A model generated the notes under the pieces. The model saw nothing but the letters and a program-made list of their open reading frames with translations, did no database searches and was not told where the DNA came from. Made by a program: the position numbers and the translations under genes. Below, piece by piece: positions 1 through 6,933 of a stretch of DNA of 13,950 nt (positions are counted from its first letter, which is position 1; every line of letters starts with the position of its first letter). Source of the stretch: UBA1858 sp965658595 (lineage in GTDB: Bacteria > Pseudomonadota > Gammaproteobacteria > UBA4575); assembly GCA_965658595.1 (NCBI GenBank), contig CBFHSW010000113.1, positions 1 through 13,950 on the forward strand. Direction: 5' to 3'.

Positions 1-39
1 TACATTGAGGTTATATGTTGTGTAGGCATAATCACACAA

Positions 40-672
40 TCACATCGCTACTTTCTCATTGAGTATCTGCGCTCGCAATGCTTGCGCCCAAGATGGCAAA
101 GAGTAGGGGGATAGTTGCTCCCAATCCTCGGCACAATCAATATCGATCACTTTCTCTAAACAGGTCATTGTGGTGTTGAGTTTTTCAACATTACGACGAG
201 TTTGTTGTAGAACTTGTGAACTACCCCAAGTAACACGTTTAAAGACATCATAAGCAATATGATTTTTAGCGCCTACCAATAAATAACCACCATCATTGGT
301 TGGCCCTAATACTAATTTTGAATTATCTAATGCTTTAAAGGCCTGTGAAATATAGTCGACATTAAGATCAAAACTGTCTGAACCAATCAAACATACTCGA
401 CGTGCTGATTTTAATTCTGTTTGTATAGCATGAAACATACGCTCTGCAAGATTATTACCGACTTGTTTTTTACAATCAGTGACACCGGCACCAAGAGAAT
501 AAACGACAACACGATAATGACGGGATTTTCTCACTTGCTGCAAAGTATTCTTATACAACTGTTTATGCAAATATAAACATTGACGATGAGTGAAGACACC
601 ATACATACGCGTTTTCACACGCGTAATACATGGCGCTTTAGTAAAGACAATTAAAGTATTTTGAGATCTCAT
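40..672 (-). CDS. Glycosyltransferase-like protein, TIGR04282/DUF2064 family
   Basis: 210-residue cytoplasmic protein of the nucleotidyl/glycosyltransferase-like family usually annotated as rSAM/selenodomain-associated transferase 1; its substrate is not established. Visible motifs are TKAP at residues 11-14, RVKTR at 18-22, LAERM at 75-79, GSDSFDL at 97-103 (the family normally has GSDCPDL), LGPTNDGGY at 122-130, WGSS at 149-152 and DID at 177-179. The length is normal for the family. The start is an ATG at 672; no clear Shine-Dalgarno precedes it. It lies 126 bases downstream of the other member of the pair (799-1482) on the same strand, and such paired transferases commonly sit together. 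No radical-SAM or selenodomain gene is visible here. Family assignment is firm; the biochemical role is unknown. Confidence 0.88.
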   Translation of the reverse strand: MRSQNTLIVFTKAPCITRVKTRMYGVFTHRQCLYLHKQLYKNTLQQVRKSRHYRVVVYSLGAGVTDCKKQVGNNLAERMFHAIQTELKSARRVCLIGSDSFDLNVDYISQAFKALDNSKLVLGPTNDGGYLLVGAKNHIAYDVFKRVTWGSSQVLQQTRRNVEKLNTTMTCLEKVIDIDCAEDWEQLSPYSLPSWAQALRAQILNEKVAM

Positions 673-725
673 GATTTGTCTAACAACGCGCTTTTATGCA
701 TAACATGCAGTAAACAAGATTGTTG

Positions 726-753
726 TGTATAAGGTTATGTATATGACTGGCAA
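726..753 (-). promoter_or_regulatory. Possible promoter for the TIGR04282-type gene
   Basis: On the minus strand a TTGCCA -35 box (748-753, 5/6 to consensus) lies 16 bases from a TATACA -10 box (726-731, 4/6). It sits about 55 bases upstream of the ATG at 672, in the gap between the two transferase genes. This is a consensus match by eye only, and co-transcription from the upstream gene is equally possible. Confidence 0.3.
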
Positions 754-798
754 GCATTGTATTCTCTATCATGAGGTAGTGTATTGGAGATCGTTATT

Positions 799-1482
799 TC
801 AAGAATAATATTTTTTATATAACTCATCCGCTGAGCGTCCAAAATAAAACTGCGCTCTAAACCACCACATCTTCAATATCGTTCTCATTATTCCATGTCG
901 TTGCCAGTAACGTGCAGATGTTATTACGCTTACTGACAAACAAGTTGGGCGCCCGTGTTTTCGCAACTGCCGTGATATGTAAATATCCTCCATCAGAGGA
1001 TGATTACCCAGGTCGGTTAGTATCGAAAGCAAATAATCACGTCTAGCAAACATACATTGATCACCTGTTGCAATAGACGTCAGTCTTGATCGCCAGTTCA
1101 TACTCCTTTCTATCACCCTAAAACACCAATGTGTATCGTCTATGCGTACATCAAAGCGACCCCAAACATGCGTTTGGAGAGCCAACTGCAGGGCCTTTAT
1201 AGCCTTAGTGTCCATAAGGGAATCGACATGGTGGATACATATGTGATCATAACTGGCGTACCTAATGCCAGTAGCGATTTGAGCACCACGACTAAAGGTT
1301 ATCGCTGATTTGTGTGTTACAAAGCCCATGTTCTCACAACACACACTGGTGCTATCAGTACTACCACCATCGACAAATATAAGCTCAGCGTGTTCAGCGA
1401 GAGTTCTAAAGTAATCTCTTCGTTCATGAAGTGTCTGTGCTTCATTTAATACTGGAATAATGATTGAGAGTAATTTGCACAT
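799..1482 (-). CDS. Family 2 glycosyltransferase, TIGR04283 type
   Basis: 227-residue GT-A fold glycosyltransferase, usually annotated rSAM/selenodomain-associated transferase 2. The N-terminal strand SIIIPVLNEA (residues 6-15) and VDGGSTDST (37-45) form the nucleotide-sugar site. Further family signatures are WGRFDVRI (107-114), ATGDQ (138-142), PLMEDI (162-167) and HGRP (176-179). The usual HADT metal-binding motif is HVDS here (85-88): the Asp is kept and the flanking residues have changed. I chose the ATG at 1482 because the only longer alternative is a TTG five codons upstream and the family normally begins directly before the SIIIP strand. It precedes the TIGR04282-type gene on the same strand. 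Acceptor and donor are unknown. Confidence 0.88.
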   Translation of the reverse strand: MCKLLSIIIPVLNEAQTLHERRDYFRTLAEHAELIFVDGGSTDSTSVCCENMGFVTHKSAITFSRGAQIATGIRYASYDHICIHHVDSLMDTKAIKALQLALQTHVWGRFDVRIDDTHWCFRVIERSMNWRSRLTSIATGDQCMFARRDYLLSILTDLGNHPLMEDIYISRQLRKHGRPTCLSVSVITSARYWQRHGIMRTILKMWWFRAQFYFGRSADELYKKYYS

Positions 1483-1497
1483 ACTGGCGTTAAACAA

Positions 1498-1896
1498 ACT
1501 GGATACACATGATTATTCACTATAGCTCACGATACACGAATTTAGTAAAAAACCTATCCAATGTTATGAAGCAGTATGTCCACTAGCCTTAAAAACAATA
1601 GTGCCAGCAGCATGGAGGCTTATTAGATGTTGATGCTGTAAATCCTGATCTTTCTCTATCTATTTCAAAGCTTATGTATGAGGCTTTTTAGTAATTTTAC
1701 ATAATATACATTATGCGCAGTTAATGACTGGCGTTAACACTCTCTATTCACTCTTACGCTCAGCTCGACAATACAATTTGAGTAGACAAAGCAAATGACC
1801 TTCCTCAGTTAAACAAGCTATTTATCTATTACTTTGCTAAGTTCAGCAAAACATTAACTGAGTCTTAGACTCAACAAACCTATTTGCGTTTTAAAT
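1498..1896. other. About 400-bp region with no intact gene
   Basis: No gene of normal length is present. On the plus strand two short open stretches read protein-like: one ending at the TAG at 1689-1691 (last part DVDAVNPDLSLSISKLMYEAF in pieces: DVDAVNPDLS then LSISKLMYEAF), and an overlapping one in another frame over 1682-1798 that ends in a TGA. Neither has a credible start or ribosome site. A perfect 9-bp inverted repeat, CTCAGTTAA at 1804-1812 and TTAACTGAG at 1854-1862, encloses 41 bases. CATAAT/ATTATG arms lie near 1703. The region could be decayed coding sequence continuous with the interrupted frame that follows. Confidence 0.35.
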
Positions 1897-2394
1897 ATGG
1901 GAGCTAGAACAAGTTACGACTCTAATTGTATTGAAGGTAACTGGTTCATAAAGGACATGAACAATCGATCTATGATTTCTGATTCTGCTCATGCCGTAGA
2001 TGTTGCCAATATAATGTTGGCCGATTAGAACTTATATCGTCGTGCAGACTCAATCACTCAGAACTTTGTGCTGCGTAATCCAGCCGATATCAGCATGGTA
2101 ATTAAACTAGATGCAAGTCTATCCATGGAATTGGTTGTCAACATAGTAAATAGTGAGCTGGAGTTAGATGACAATACACAGACCATACACACTAACTCTT
2201 TCGTGATCGACGCCCTCTTCCCTGAACTTGATAACAATCATATTGGCACATTCAGTGCTCATGCTATGGTCGGCTATAGTGATAACGGAACTGAACGCCG
2301 CGTGATGTCGAATACAGGATCGACAGGCTATTACGACTTAGACAGTGACTTAAATACTTTGTCACCCGGTGCGAACTTCAACGTGAATTTCTGA
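1897..2394 (+). pseudogene. Interrupted reading frame of unknown function, amber stop at 2026-2028
   Basis: From the ATG at 1897 one plus-strand frame stays open to a TGA at 2392-2394 except for a single TAG at codon 44 (2026-2028). The frame is also open upstream to a TAA at 1855-1857. The part after the TAG, with GTG at 2068 or ATG at 2095 as possible starts, could encode a protein of about 100-108 residues rich in Asp, Asn, Ser and Thr, with a probable beta-rich C-terminus ending in PGANFNVNF. No signal peptide, membrane segment, known motif or Shine-Dalgarno is visible. One C-to-T change (CAG to TAG) would account for the stop. It is the only coding signal on the plus strand in this window. 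I do not recognise the family. It may be a decayed gene, a short real gene, or chance. Confidence 0.42.
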
Positions 2395-2478
2395 GTCAAT
2401 ATATTTGTGCCGTGGAATGATGATGAACATTCGCCATCATGACGCATAAATATAAATAGAATTATTAAATATAAAAGA

Positions 2479-2554
2479 TGGCGTCCCCAAGGGGATTCGA
2501 ACCCCTGTTGTCGCCGTGAAAGGGCGATGTCCTAGGCCTCTAGACGATGGGGAC
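2479..2554 (-). tRNA. tRNA-Glu (anticodon TTC)
   Basis: 76-nt cloverleaf on the minus strand. Acceptor arms GTCCCCA and TGGGGAC pair fully over seven bases, followed by discriminator G and an encoded CCA (2479-2481). The anticodon stem CGCCC is closed around a loop with TTC, which reads GAA/GAG. The T arm carries GGTTCGAATCC with a perfect AGGGG/CCCCT stem. It stands alone, flanked by the TonB-like gene and the interrupted plus-strand frame. Confidence 0.97.
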
Positions 2555-2595
2555 ATTAGCTTTGTAAATTGTTGAAATCATCGCTGAGGTGGCGA

Positions 2596-2625
2596 ACATT
2601 ACGTTAAAAACAGCACTGCTGTCAA
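2596..2625 (-). promoter_or_regulatory. Promoter of tRNA-Glu
   Basis: Minus strand: a perfect TTGACA -35 box (2620-2625), an 18-base spacer and a TAATGT -10 box (2596-2601), followed by a GC-rich discriminator (TTCGCC). The predicted start is near 2588, giving a leader of about 35 bases before the tRNA at 2554. GC-rich discriminators are typical of stringently controlled stable-RNA promoters; that regulation is inferred. Confidence 0.6.
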
Positions 2626-2841
2626 GTAAGTTACACCAGTTAAAAGCAGCCAATCCGCTAGCCTAGTCAAATCTCACATTATTGTCACTCAACCATTAAC
2701 ATCAGTATATTGTTGTTGCTATAGGCGTCAAATTAATCGTCTATTTCGGCACTGCAGACTAACAATAAAAATCTGCCATGGATAAGAGCTTTTATACGGC
2801 TATCGTGTCAACAAATAGATTAAACAATGAGCTGGTTAGCA

Positions 2842-3549
2842 TCAGCTTTTTAATTCAAACAGTATCGGGACTTCATATTCATACACCCCGATAGAATTGC
2901 GCAGTTGTGTGGGGATAGAAGGCATAGGATTAGCTCGATTAAGCATTTTCACCACCGCCTCATTAAGGCTCTTATAACGACTACCCTGAGTAATATCATA
3001 TTTAAGTAATCGACCTTGTTCGTCAATCGAGAACTTAACTTTCACCAAGCCTTCATAATGACGTTTTTTAGCGATCAATGGATAACGTTTATATTTTTGT
3101 AACCAAGCGCTCAGTGCCAGTTTATATTGCATGTTCATATCATCAATATATTGATGATCAGGAGAGCTAGCAGGCTGTGACGGCACAGCAGAAGAGAATG
3201 TCTTCGGTGGTGTGGGTGCAGGTGTCTTGACTGCCTCTACAAAGGGTTTTTGAATAGTAGGCTGTATCACTGGAGTCGGTTCAGGTATGGGCTCAACAGC
3301 CTCCTCTACCATCTCTATTACCTCCTCCTCAAATATTTCTTCTGGAGGTTCTGGTTCTATAATTTCTGGTTCTGTAATCTCTTCTTGATCGAGTAACGGC
3401 TGGATGTCTGTGACAGAATTAATATTTATCTGCACGTGATTTTGCTGATTAGCACGTGGAATCACCATAACTTGCTCAGACCGAAAACTATCAATAAGTA
3501 TGGCTATGAGGATCAAGCTAATTAAGATAAAACTATTTCTATACAGCAT
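2842..3549 (-). CDS. TonB family periplasm-spanning protein
   Basis: 235-residue protein with TonB architecture. There is an N-terminal membrane helix at about residues 6-20, a long linker rich in Glu and Pro (56-97, many PEP/EP and EEE runs) and then Pro/Ser/Thr (98-130), and a C-terminal TonB domain at about 142-233 with the RYPLIA signature (155-160) and the GLVKVKFSIDEQG strand (167-179). TonB proteins carry proton-motive energy from ExbB/ExbD to outer-membrane receptors. No ExbB, ExbD or receptor gene is nearby, and the S-x3-H pair of classical TonB helices is not evident, so the partner may be atypical. The start is an ATG at 3549, placed directly before the membrane helix. The linker is strongly acidic where TonB linkers usually have both Glu-Pro and Lys-Pro repeats. 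Confidence 0.85.
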   Translation of the reverse strand: MLYRNSFILISLILIAILIDSFRSEQVMVIPRANQQNHVQININSVTDIQPLLDQEEITEPEIIEPEPPEEIFEEEVIEMVEEAVEPIPEPTPVIQPTIQKPFVEAVKTPAPTPPKTFSSAVPSQPASSPDHQYIDDMNMQYKLALSAWLQKYKRYPLIAKKRHYEGLVKVKFSIDEQGRLLKYDITQGSRYKSLNEAVVKMLNRANPMPSIPTQLRNSIGVYEYEVPILFELKS

Positions 3550-3574
3550 TACACAACAATCTATAGGTTAGTCC

Positions 3575-3603
3575 ATATTCAAATACAAAGTAACGAGTTT
3601 CAA
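3575..3603 (-). promoter_or_regulatory. Possible promoter of the TonB-like gene
   Basis: Minus strand: TTGAAA (3598-3603, 5/6 to the -35 consensus), a 17-base spacer and GAATAT (3575-3580, 3/6 to the -10 consensus). It would give a leader of roughly 18 bases before the ATG at 3549. Weak, by-eye match. Confidence 0.3.
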
Positions 3604-3607
3604 TAAC

Positions 3608-3652
3608 GTGTTTATAGTCATTGGGTTTATAACCATGAGTTTATACGTCTAT
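3608..3652. repeat. Imperfect three-copy tandem repeat, period 14-15 bp
   Basis: The heptamer GTTTATA begins at 3610, 3625 and 3639, inside loosely matching 14-15 base units. It lies upstream of the TonB-like gene. Copies have diverged outside the heptamer. Confidence 0.4.
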
Positions 3653-3915
3653 GTGCTCAAGCTGTTAAGAATGAGCGTATCTCAGCTCCATCTGTTAACA
3701 ATATGATGCTCAATAATTAATATTTAATGGCGATATATCGAACACGTCTCAAAAATGAGAATGACGGCAAGTATGCCGCAATATTGAGTAGTTAATCTGT
3801 GATAAATCCACCAAAAGCGAACTTTTTGAGAGTTAGATTCCATCATAGCTGAATATGGGCGCTATATTGGTGATTATTTGAACACTTATATCTTACGACA
3901 AGCCGGTTTCAGCTG

Positions 3916-3952
3916 AAAAAACCCACTTAGTACCATAGTCAAAAGTGACTAT
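3916..3952 (-). terminator. Hairpin after ppnP, possible weak terminator
   Basis: Directly after the ppnP stop codon the minus strand forms a perfect 7-bp stem, ATAGTCA/TGACTAT (3935-3952), with a 4-base loop. A run of six T follows 13 bases later (3916-3921). The stem is AT-rich and the T run is not adjacent, so it may not terminate efficiently. Confidence 0.3.
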
Positions 3953-4234
3953 TTACTCATACGTACATAAATAAGCCGTCGGTCGCATCACTTCTATATC
4001 GAACTGGCTGTCTGCTGGAACTTTGAATTGTTGACCCGACTGCATGATTTGGAAGTCGTTCTGATGAGGTAATTTAACACTCACCTCACCATCAATTATG
4101 GTCATGGTCTCATTTTGAGCGGTATTAAAGGTATAGCGTCCCGTACTCATAACACCCACGGTAGTAGGTAATGTTGCACCTTGATAGGCTATAGAGAGCA
4201 CTTGATCATCAAAATAAGCGTTAGTTTTAAGCAT
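3953..4234 (-). CDS. ppnP: Pyrimidine/purine nucleoside phosphorylase PpnP (YaiE/DUF1255)
   Basis: 93-residue single-domain cupin matching E. coli PpnP (YaiE) in length and along its whole sequence as I recall it: an N-terminal MLKTNAYFDD, VGVMSTGRYTFNTA at about residues 26-39, MTIIDGEVSVKLP at about 44-56 and the C-terminal PTAYLCTYE. The E. coli enzyme phosphorolyses several purine and pyrimidine nucleosides to base and ribose-1-phosphate, so a salvage role is likely. It starts at an ATG 30 bases after djlA on the same strand and may be co-transcribed with it. A hairpin follows the stop codon at once. Confidence 0.92.
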   Translation of the reverse strand: MLKTNAYFDDQVLSIAYQGATLPTTVGVMSTGRYTFNTAQNETMTIIDGEVSVKLPHQNDFQIMQSGQQFKVPADSQFDIEVMRPTAYLCTYE

Positions 4235-4264
4235 AATTTTTAATCTAGGGTGGTGGAATAGAAA

Positions 4265-5047
4265 TTATTTCAGCGAAGGACGAAGTTCTTTGATCAAATC
4301 ATAGGCAGCTTGTATTTCCTTAGAGCGTTCAGTGGCCACTTTAATCATGTCTTCAGGCATACCCTGCCCCATAAGTTTATCTGGATGGTGTTGACTCATA
4401 AGCTTACGGTAAGCCCGTTTGACCTCTTGATCAGAACTCTCACTAGTCACACCGAGTGCTTTATAGGCTTCTTCGATATTTGATTCAGTAGTTGGGCGAC
4501 CTTGTGAGAATTGTGCCTGATTGAGAATCATCTCCAGTAGTTGCTGGAATTGAGCTTGTTGATAACCTAACTGTAGCGCGATCTGTTCCAACACAGATTC
4601 TTCCGCTTTATCTAATTGTTGATCAGCTAATGCCATGACAATCAGATAGGTGAGCAATGCCTGTCGTAAATGCAGTGTTTGACCACAATGCGACATGAAC
4701 TCCTGACAGATTTGCTTTATTTCGGCGTCATCAGCGCTACTGCCACGTTTGAATTGAGCAATCGCTTGTTGTCGGTGTTCTTGCGTTAATCCTAATTGGC
4801 GTATGAAGTCTTCAACATGATTCACTTCATGTTGGGAAATATGCCCGTCTGATTTAGCCAGCTTACCCATCAATATAAAGCTGGTTTCCAAAAATACTTC
4901 TTGTCTTCGTGCATTCGCTAAAGGATTGATACCGCCTATCCCATAGGATCTGGCACGATCAATACTACCGCCGATGAAAAATCCTAATAGCGCGCCTAGT
5001 AAGCCTAAAAAGTAATACCCTATAAATACAAATAGTAGTTTATACAT
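4265..5047 (-). CDS. djlA: Co-chaperone DjlA, membrane-anchored J-domain protein
   Basis: 260-residue DnaJ-like protein that stimulates the ATPase of DnaK at the inner membrane. It has one N-terminal membrane helix (about residues 4-26, Gly-rich, as in DjlA where it drives dimerisation). A TerB-like helical domain follows at about 45-180 (SDGHIS at 66-71, ALADQQLDKAEE at 139-150). A C-terminal J domain covers about 194-257 with the essential HPD at 221-223. The order of domains and the length fit DjlA and not DnaJ or CbpA. The ATG at 5047 sits immediately before the membrane helix. It lies 83 bases downstream of tRNA-Ala; no convincing separate promoter is visible, so read-through from the tRNA promoter is possible. 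Confidence 0.95.
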   Translation of the reverse strand: MYKLLFVFIGYYFLGLLGALLGFFIGGSIDRARSYGIGGINPLANARRQEVFLETSFILMGKLAKSDGHISQHEVNHVEDFIRQLGLTQEHRQQAIAQFKRGSSADDAEIKQICQEFMSHCGQTLHLRQALLTYLIVMALADQQLDKAEESVLEQIALQLGYQQAQFQQLLEMILNQAQFSQGRPTTESNIEEAYKALGVTSESSDQEVKRAYRKLMSQHHPDKLMGQGMPEDMIKVATERSKEIQAAYDLIKELRPSLK

Positions 5048-5098
5048 GGCTAATTAAACTCGTAAGATTTCCATCTAATATTAATTAAGTTCCTGACA

Positions 5099-5122
5099 AG
5101 ATTTTGATAAGCATTTTGATAT
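5099..5122. repeat. 12-bp tandem duplication downstream of tRNA-Ala
   Basis: ATTTTGATA occurs at 5101-5109 and 5113-5121, so two 12-bp units lie in tandem. They begin within 10 bases of the 3' end of tRNA-Ala, upstream of djlA. Confidence 0.5.
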
Positions 5123-5130
5123 CTATGGTT

Positions 5131-5206
5131 TGGTGGAGCTAGGCGGGATCGAACCGCCGACCTCTTGCGTGCCACGCAAGCGCTCTCCCAGCTGAGCTAT
5201 AGCCCC
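5131..5206 (-). tRNA. tRNA-Ala (anticodon GGC)
   Basis: 76-nt cloverleaf on the minus strand. The acceptor arms GGGGCTA and TAGCTCC contain a G3:U70 wobble, the classical alanine identity determinant. CCA is encoded (5131-5133). The D arm reads AGCTCAGCTGGGAGAGC. The anticodon stem CTTGC/GCAAG encloses a loop with GGC, which reads GCC/GCU. The T loop is GTTCGATCC. It follows gltX on the same strand, a common arrangement. Confidence 0.98.
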
Positions 5207-5225
5207 AAACACATAGGATGACAGC

Positions 5226-5254
5226 ATTATGCCTTTGACCTGTGCTACTCACAA
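5226..5254 (-). promoter_or_regulatory. Promoter of tRNA-Ala
   Basis: Minus strand: TTGTGA -35 (5249-5254, 4/6), a 17-base spacer and CATAAT -10 (5226-5231, 5/6). The predicted start is near 5219, only about 13 bases before the tRNA. The rest of the 216-bp gap to gltX holds a 9-bp inverted repeat, TTGAGTTCA (5268-5276) with TGAACTCAA (5312-5320), and no gene. Confidence 0.55.
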
Positions 5255-5422
5255 GTAAAATGCAATGTTGAGTTCAGCATAACAACTCATCATCACAAGT
5301 CGGTTATTTTTTGAACTCAATCTACAATCGTTTTAAGACCTGTTAAGGATGTATGATTAGAAAATACAATAGTAAAAAAACATTAAAAGTTAAGGCCATA
5401 TATAAATGTCATTACTGCCTGA

Positions 5423-6841
5423 TTAAGCGTCTAACGCTAATGACTCAATATAATGAATAGCGGCGTCTAATCGAGTTAATACTAATGTTTTACCAATCAA
5501 CTCCAACGTAATATCAATAGAAGGTGAGCTGGCACTGCCCGTCACCGCGATACGTATAGGAGGGGCTACTTTGCCTAACTTAAGACCGCTACTTTCAAGC
5601 ACCTGATTAATCACGGCTTGAATGTTTTCAGCATCCCAAATTTCAACTTTTTCAAACTCAATTTTTATTTGTGCCAGCAAGTCTGCAGTGGATGCCTTAA
5701 AATGTTTTTTAACTGACTTCTCATCATACTCTGCACACTTATCAGAAAAAAAGTACTCGCTCGACTCGGTTAGCTCGTTAATAGTTTTATAACGATCTTT
5801 CTGCAAGTTGGCGACTGTATTCAGCTTGTCATTATCATCATGAGAAATATTCTTACGTGTAAATGCCTGTGACAACCATCCAGCAATAGTATCGTCATCA
5901 CTATTCTTGATGTAGTACTGATTCAACCACTGTAATTTATCGATATCAAAAGCGGCGGCGGATTTATTCACAGACTCCAGCGAAAATAAATCGATCATTT
6001 CATTGATGCTAAATATCTCTTGATCTTTATGCGACCAGCCTAGTCGCACTAAATAATTTATTAATGCTTCAGGTAAATAACCTTCGTCCGCATAGGCTGA
6101 CACACTCACAGCGCCATGACGTTTAGACATACGCTTGCCATCATTACCTAGAATCATCGGTAAATGTGCATACTCGGGTAACTCGCCACCGATCGCTTGT
6201 AATAAATTAATTTGGCGTGGCGTATTATTAATATGATCATCACCACGAATGACATGACTGATTTGCATATCTAAATCATCCACGACAACCGTTAAATTAT
6301 AAGTAGGTGTACCATCCGAACGCGCAATAATTAAATCGTCTAATTCTCGATTATTAATCACTACCTGCCCTAGTACTTGATCATTTATCACTACATCACC
6401 ATCAGGTGGGTTTTTGAAACGTATGACGGGATCTATTCCTGCTGGAGTGGGTCCTGAATAATCACGATAGCGACCATCATAACGAGGCTTTTGTTTGTTT
6501 TTTTGCTGTTCTGCTCTCAGTGCATCTAATTCTTCTCTGCTACAGTAACAACGATAAGCTTTACCTTCATCCAATAATTGCTCTATCACCTGTTTATAAC
6601 GATCAAAACGTTCAGTTTGATAGAAAGGCCCTTCATCATAGTCCATTCCCAACCACTCCATGCCACGCAATATGGCATCGACTGATTCTTGGGTGGAACG
6701 TTCTCGATCTGTGTCTTCTATACGTAAAACAAATTTGCCTTGGTTATGACGTGCATATAACCAAGAAAATAAAGCAGTTCTAGCCCCACCAATGTGCAGA
6801 TAACCAGTTGGACTAGGTGCGAAACGAGTTTTAATATTCAT
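5423..6841 (-). CDS. gltX: Glutamyl-tRNA synthetase
   Basis: 472-residue class I synthetase that charges tRNA-Glu with glutamate. The ATP-site signature FAPSPTGYLHIGGA spans residues 7-20, IEDTDRERS 41-49, VIRGDDHINNTP 197-208 and the KMSKS-type GNDGKRMSKRHG 232-243. The remainder, past about 320, is the helical anticodon-binding part. The ATG at 6841 was chosen because it places the catalytic motif at residue 7, as in most GluRS; a TTG seven codons upstream is less likely. The zinc site of E. coli GluRS (C98, C100, C125, H127) is only half kept: C98 and C100 are present, but the other two positions are Tyr125 and Asp127. The length fits the family. tRNA-Ala follows, and a tRNA-Glu lies about 2.9 kb downstream. 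Confidence 0.97.
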   Translation of the reverse strand: MNIKTRFAPSPTGYLHIGGARTALFSWLYARHNQGKFVLRIEDTDRERSTQESVDAILRGMEWLGMDYDEGPFYQTERFDRYKQVIEQLLDEGKAYRCYCSREELDALRAEQQKNKQKPRYDGRYRDYSGPTPAGIDPVIRFKNPPDGDVVINDQVLGQVVINNRELDDLIIARSDGTPTYNLTVVVDDLDMQISHVIRGDDHINNTPRQINLLQAIGGELPEYAHLPMILGNDGKRMSKRHGAVSVSAYADEGYLPEALINYLVRLGWSHKDQEIFSINEMIDLFSLESVNKSAAAFDIDKLQWLNQYYIKNSDDDTIAGWLSQAFTRKNISHDDNDKLNTVANLQKDRYKTINELTESSEYFFSDKCAEYDEKSVKKHFKASTADLLAQIKIEFEKVEIWDAENIQAVINQVLESSGLKLGKVAPPIRIAVTGSASSPSIDITLELIGKTLVLTRLDAAIHYIESLALDA

Positions 6842-6856
6842 AAATAATTGAGGCTC

Positions 6857-6893
6857 AAACAAAGTTTAGAAAACAAAAGACATATAAACAAAG
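6857..6893. repeat. Imperfect three-copy repeat in the pgpA-gltX gap
   Basis: On the minus strand CTTTGTTT-like octamers occur three times with spacings of 14 and 15 bases (their G positions pair with the plus-strand C at 6860, 6874 and 6889). The sequence is low-complexity, so chance is not excluded. Confidence 0.35.
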
Positions 6894-6916
6894 TGACGAA
6901 TGATGGATAAATAGCA

Positions 6917-6929
6917 AATCGCGATTATA
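6917..6929 (-). promoter_or_regulatory. Possible -10 box with overlapping palindrome upstream of gltX
   Basis: Just after the pgpA stop codon the minus strand has a perfect TATAAT (6924-6929), but no good -35 box 16-18 bases upstream. A perfect 10-bp palindrome AATCGCGATT (6917-6926) overlaps it and could be an operator. Both are by-eye observations. Confidence 0.33.
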
Positions 6930-6933
6930 GCGC

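Larger units (their letters stand above)
3550..3952. other. 403-bp intergenic region between ppnP and the TonB-like gene
   Basis: No credible gene on either strand. It holds a hairpin directly after the ppnP stop, a 12-bp perfect palindrome TTTCAGCTGAAA at 3907-3918, an imperfect 14-15 bp tandem repeat at 3608-3652, and a weak candidate promoter at 3575-3603. Nothing else stands out. Confidence 0.6.

Noticed and set aside
2395..2478. ATGATG/CATCAT inverted repeat as the tRNA-Glu terminator
   Set aside because: The 6-bp stem is not followed by a T run on the minus strand.
2821..2862. Plus-strand hairpin AGCTG/CAGCT followed by five T, a possible terminator for the plus-strand frame
   Set aside because: The stem is only 5 bp, it overlaps the end of the TonB-like gene, and it lies more than 400 bases after the plus-strand frame beyond a tRNA gene.
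3751..3769. AAAAATGAGAATGACGGCA as a Fur box for the TonB-like gene
   Set aside because: Only one half-site resembles the consensus, and it lies about 200 bases upstream of the start.
5131..5206. tRNA-Ala as an integration site
   Set aside because: No duplicated tRNA 3' end, integrase or foreign-looking gene is present near it.
6520..6783. Plus-strand open frame opposite gltX
   Set aside because: It lies wholly within conserved gltX coding sequence on the other strand and has no ribosome site; the same holds for the other short plus-strand frames opposite nusB, ribH, ribBX, nrdR and glyA.
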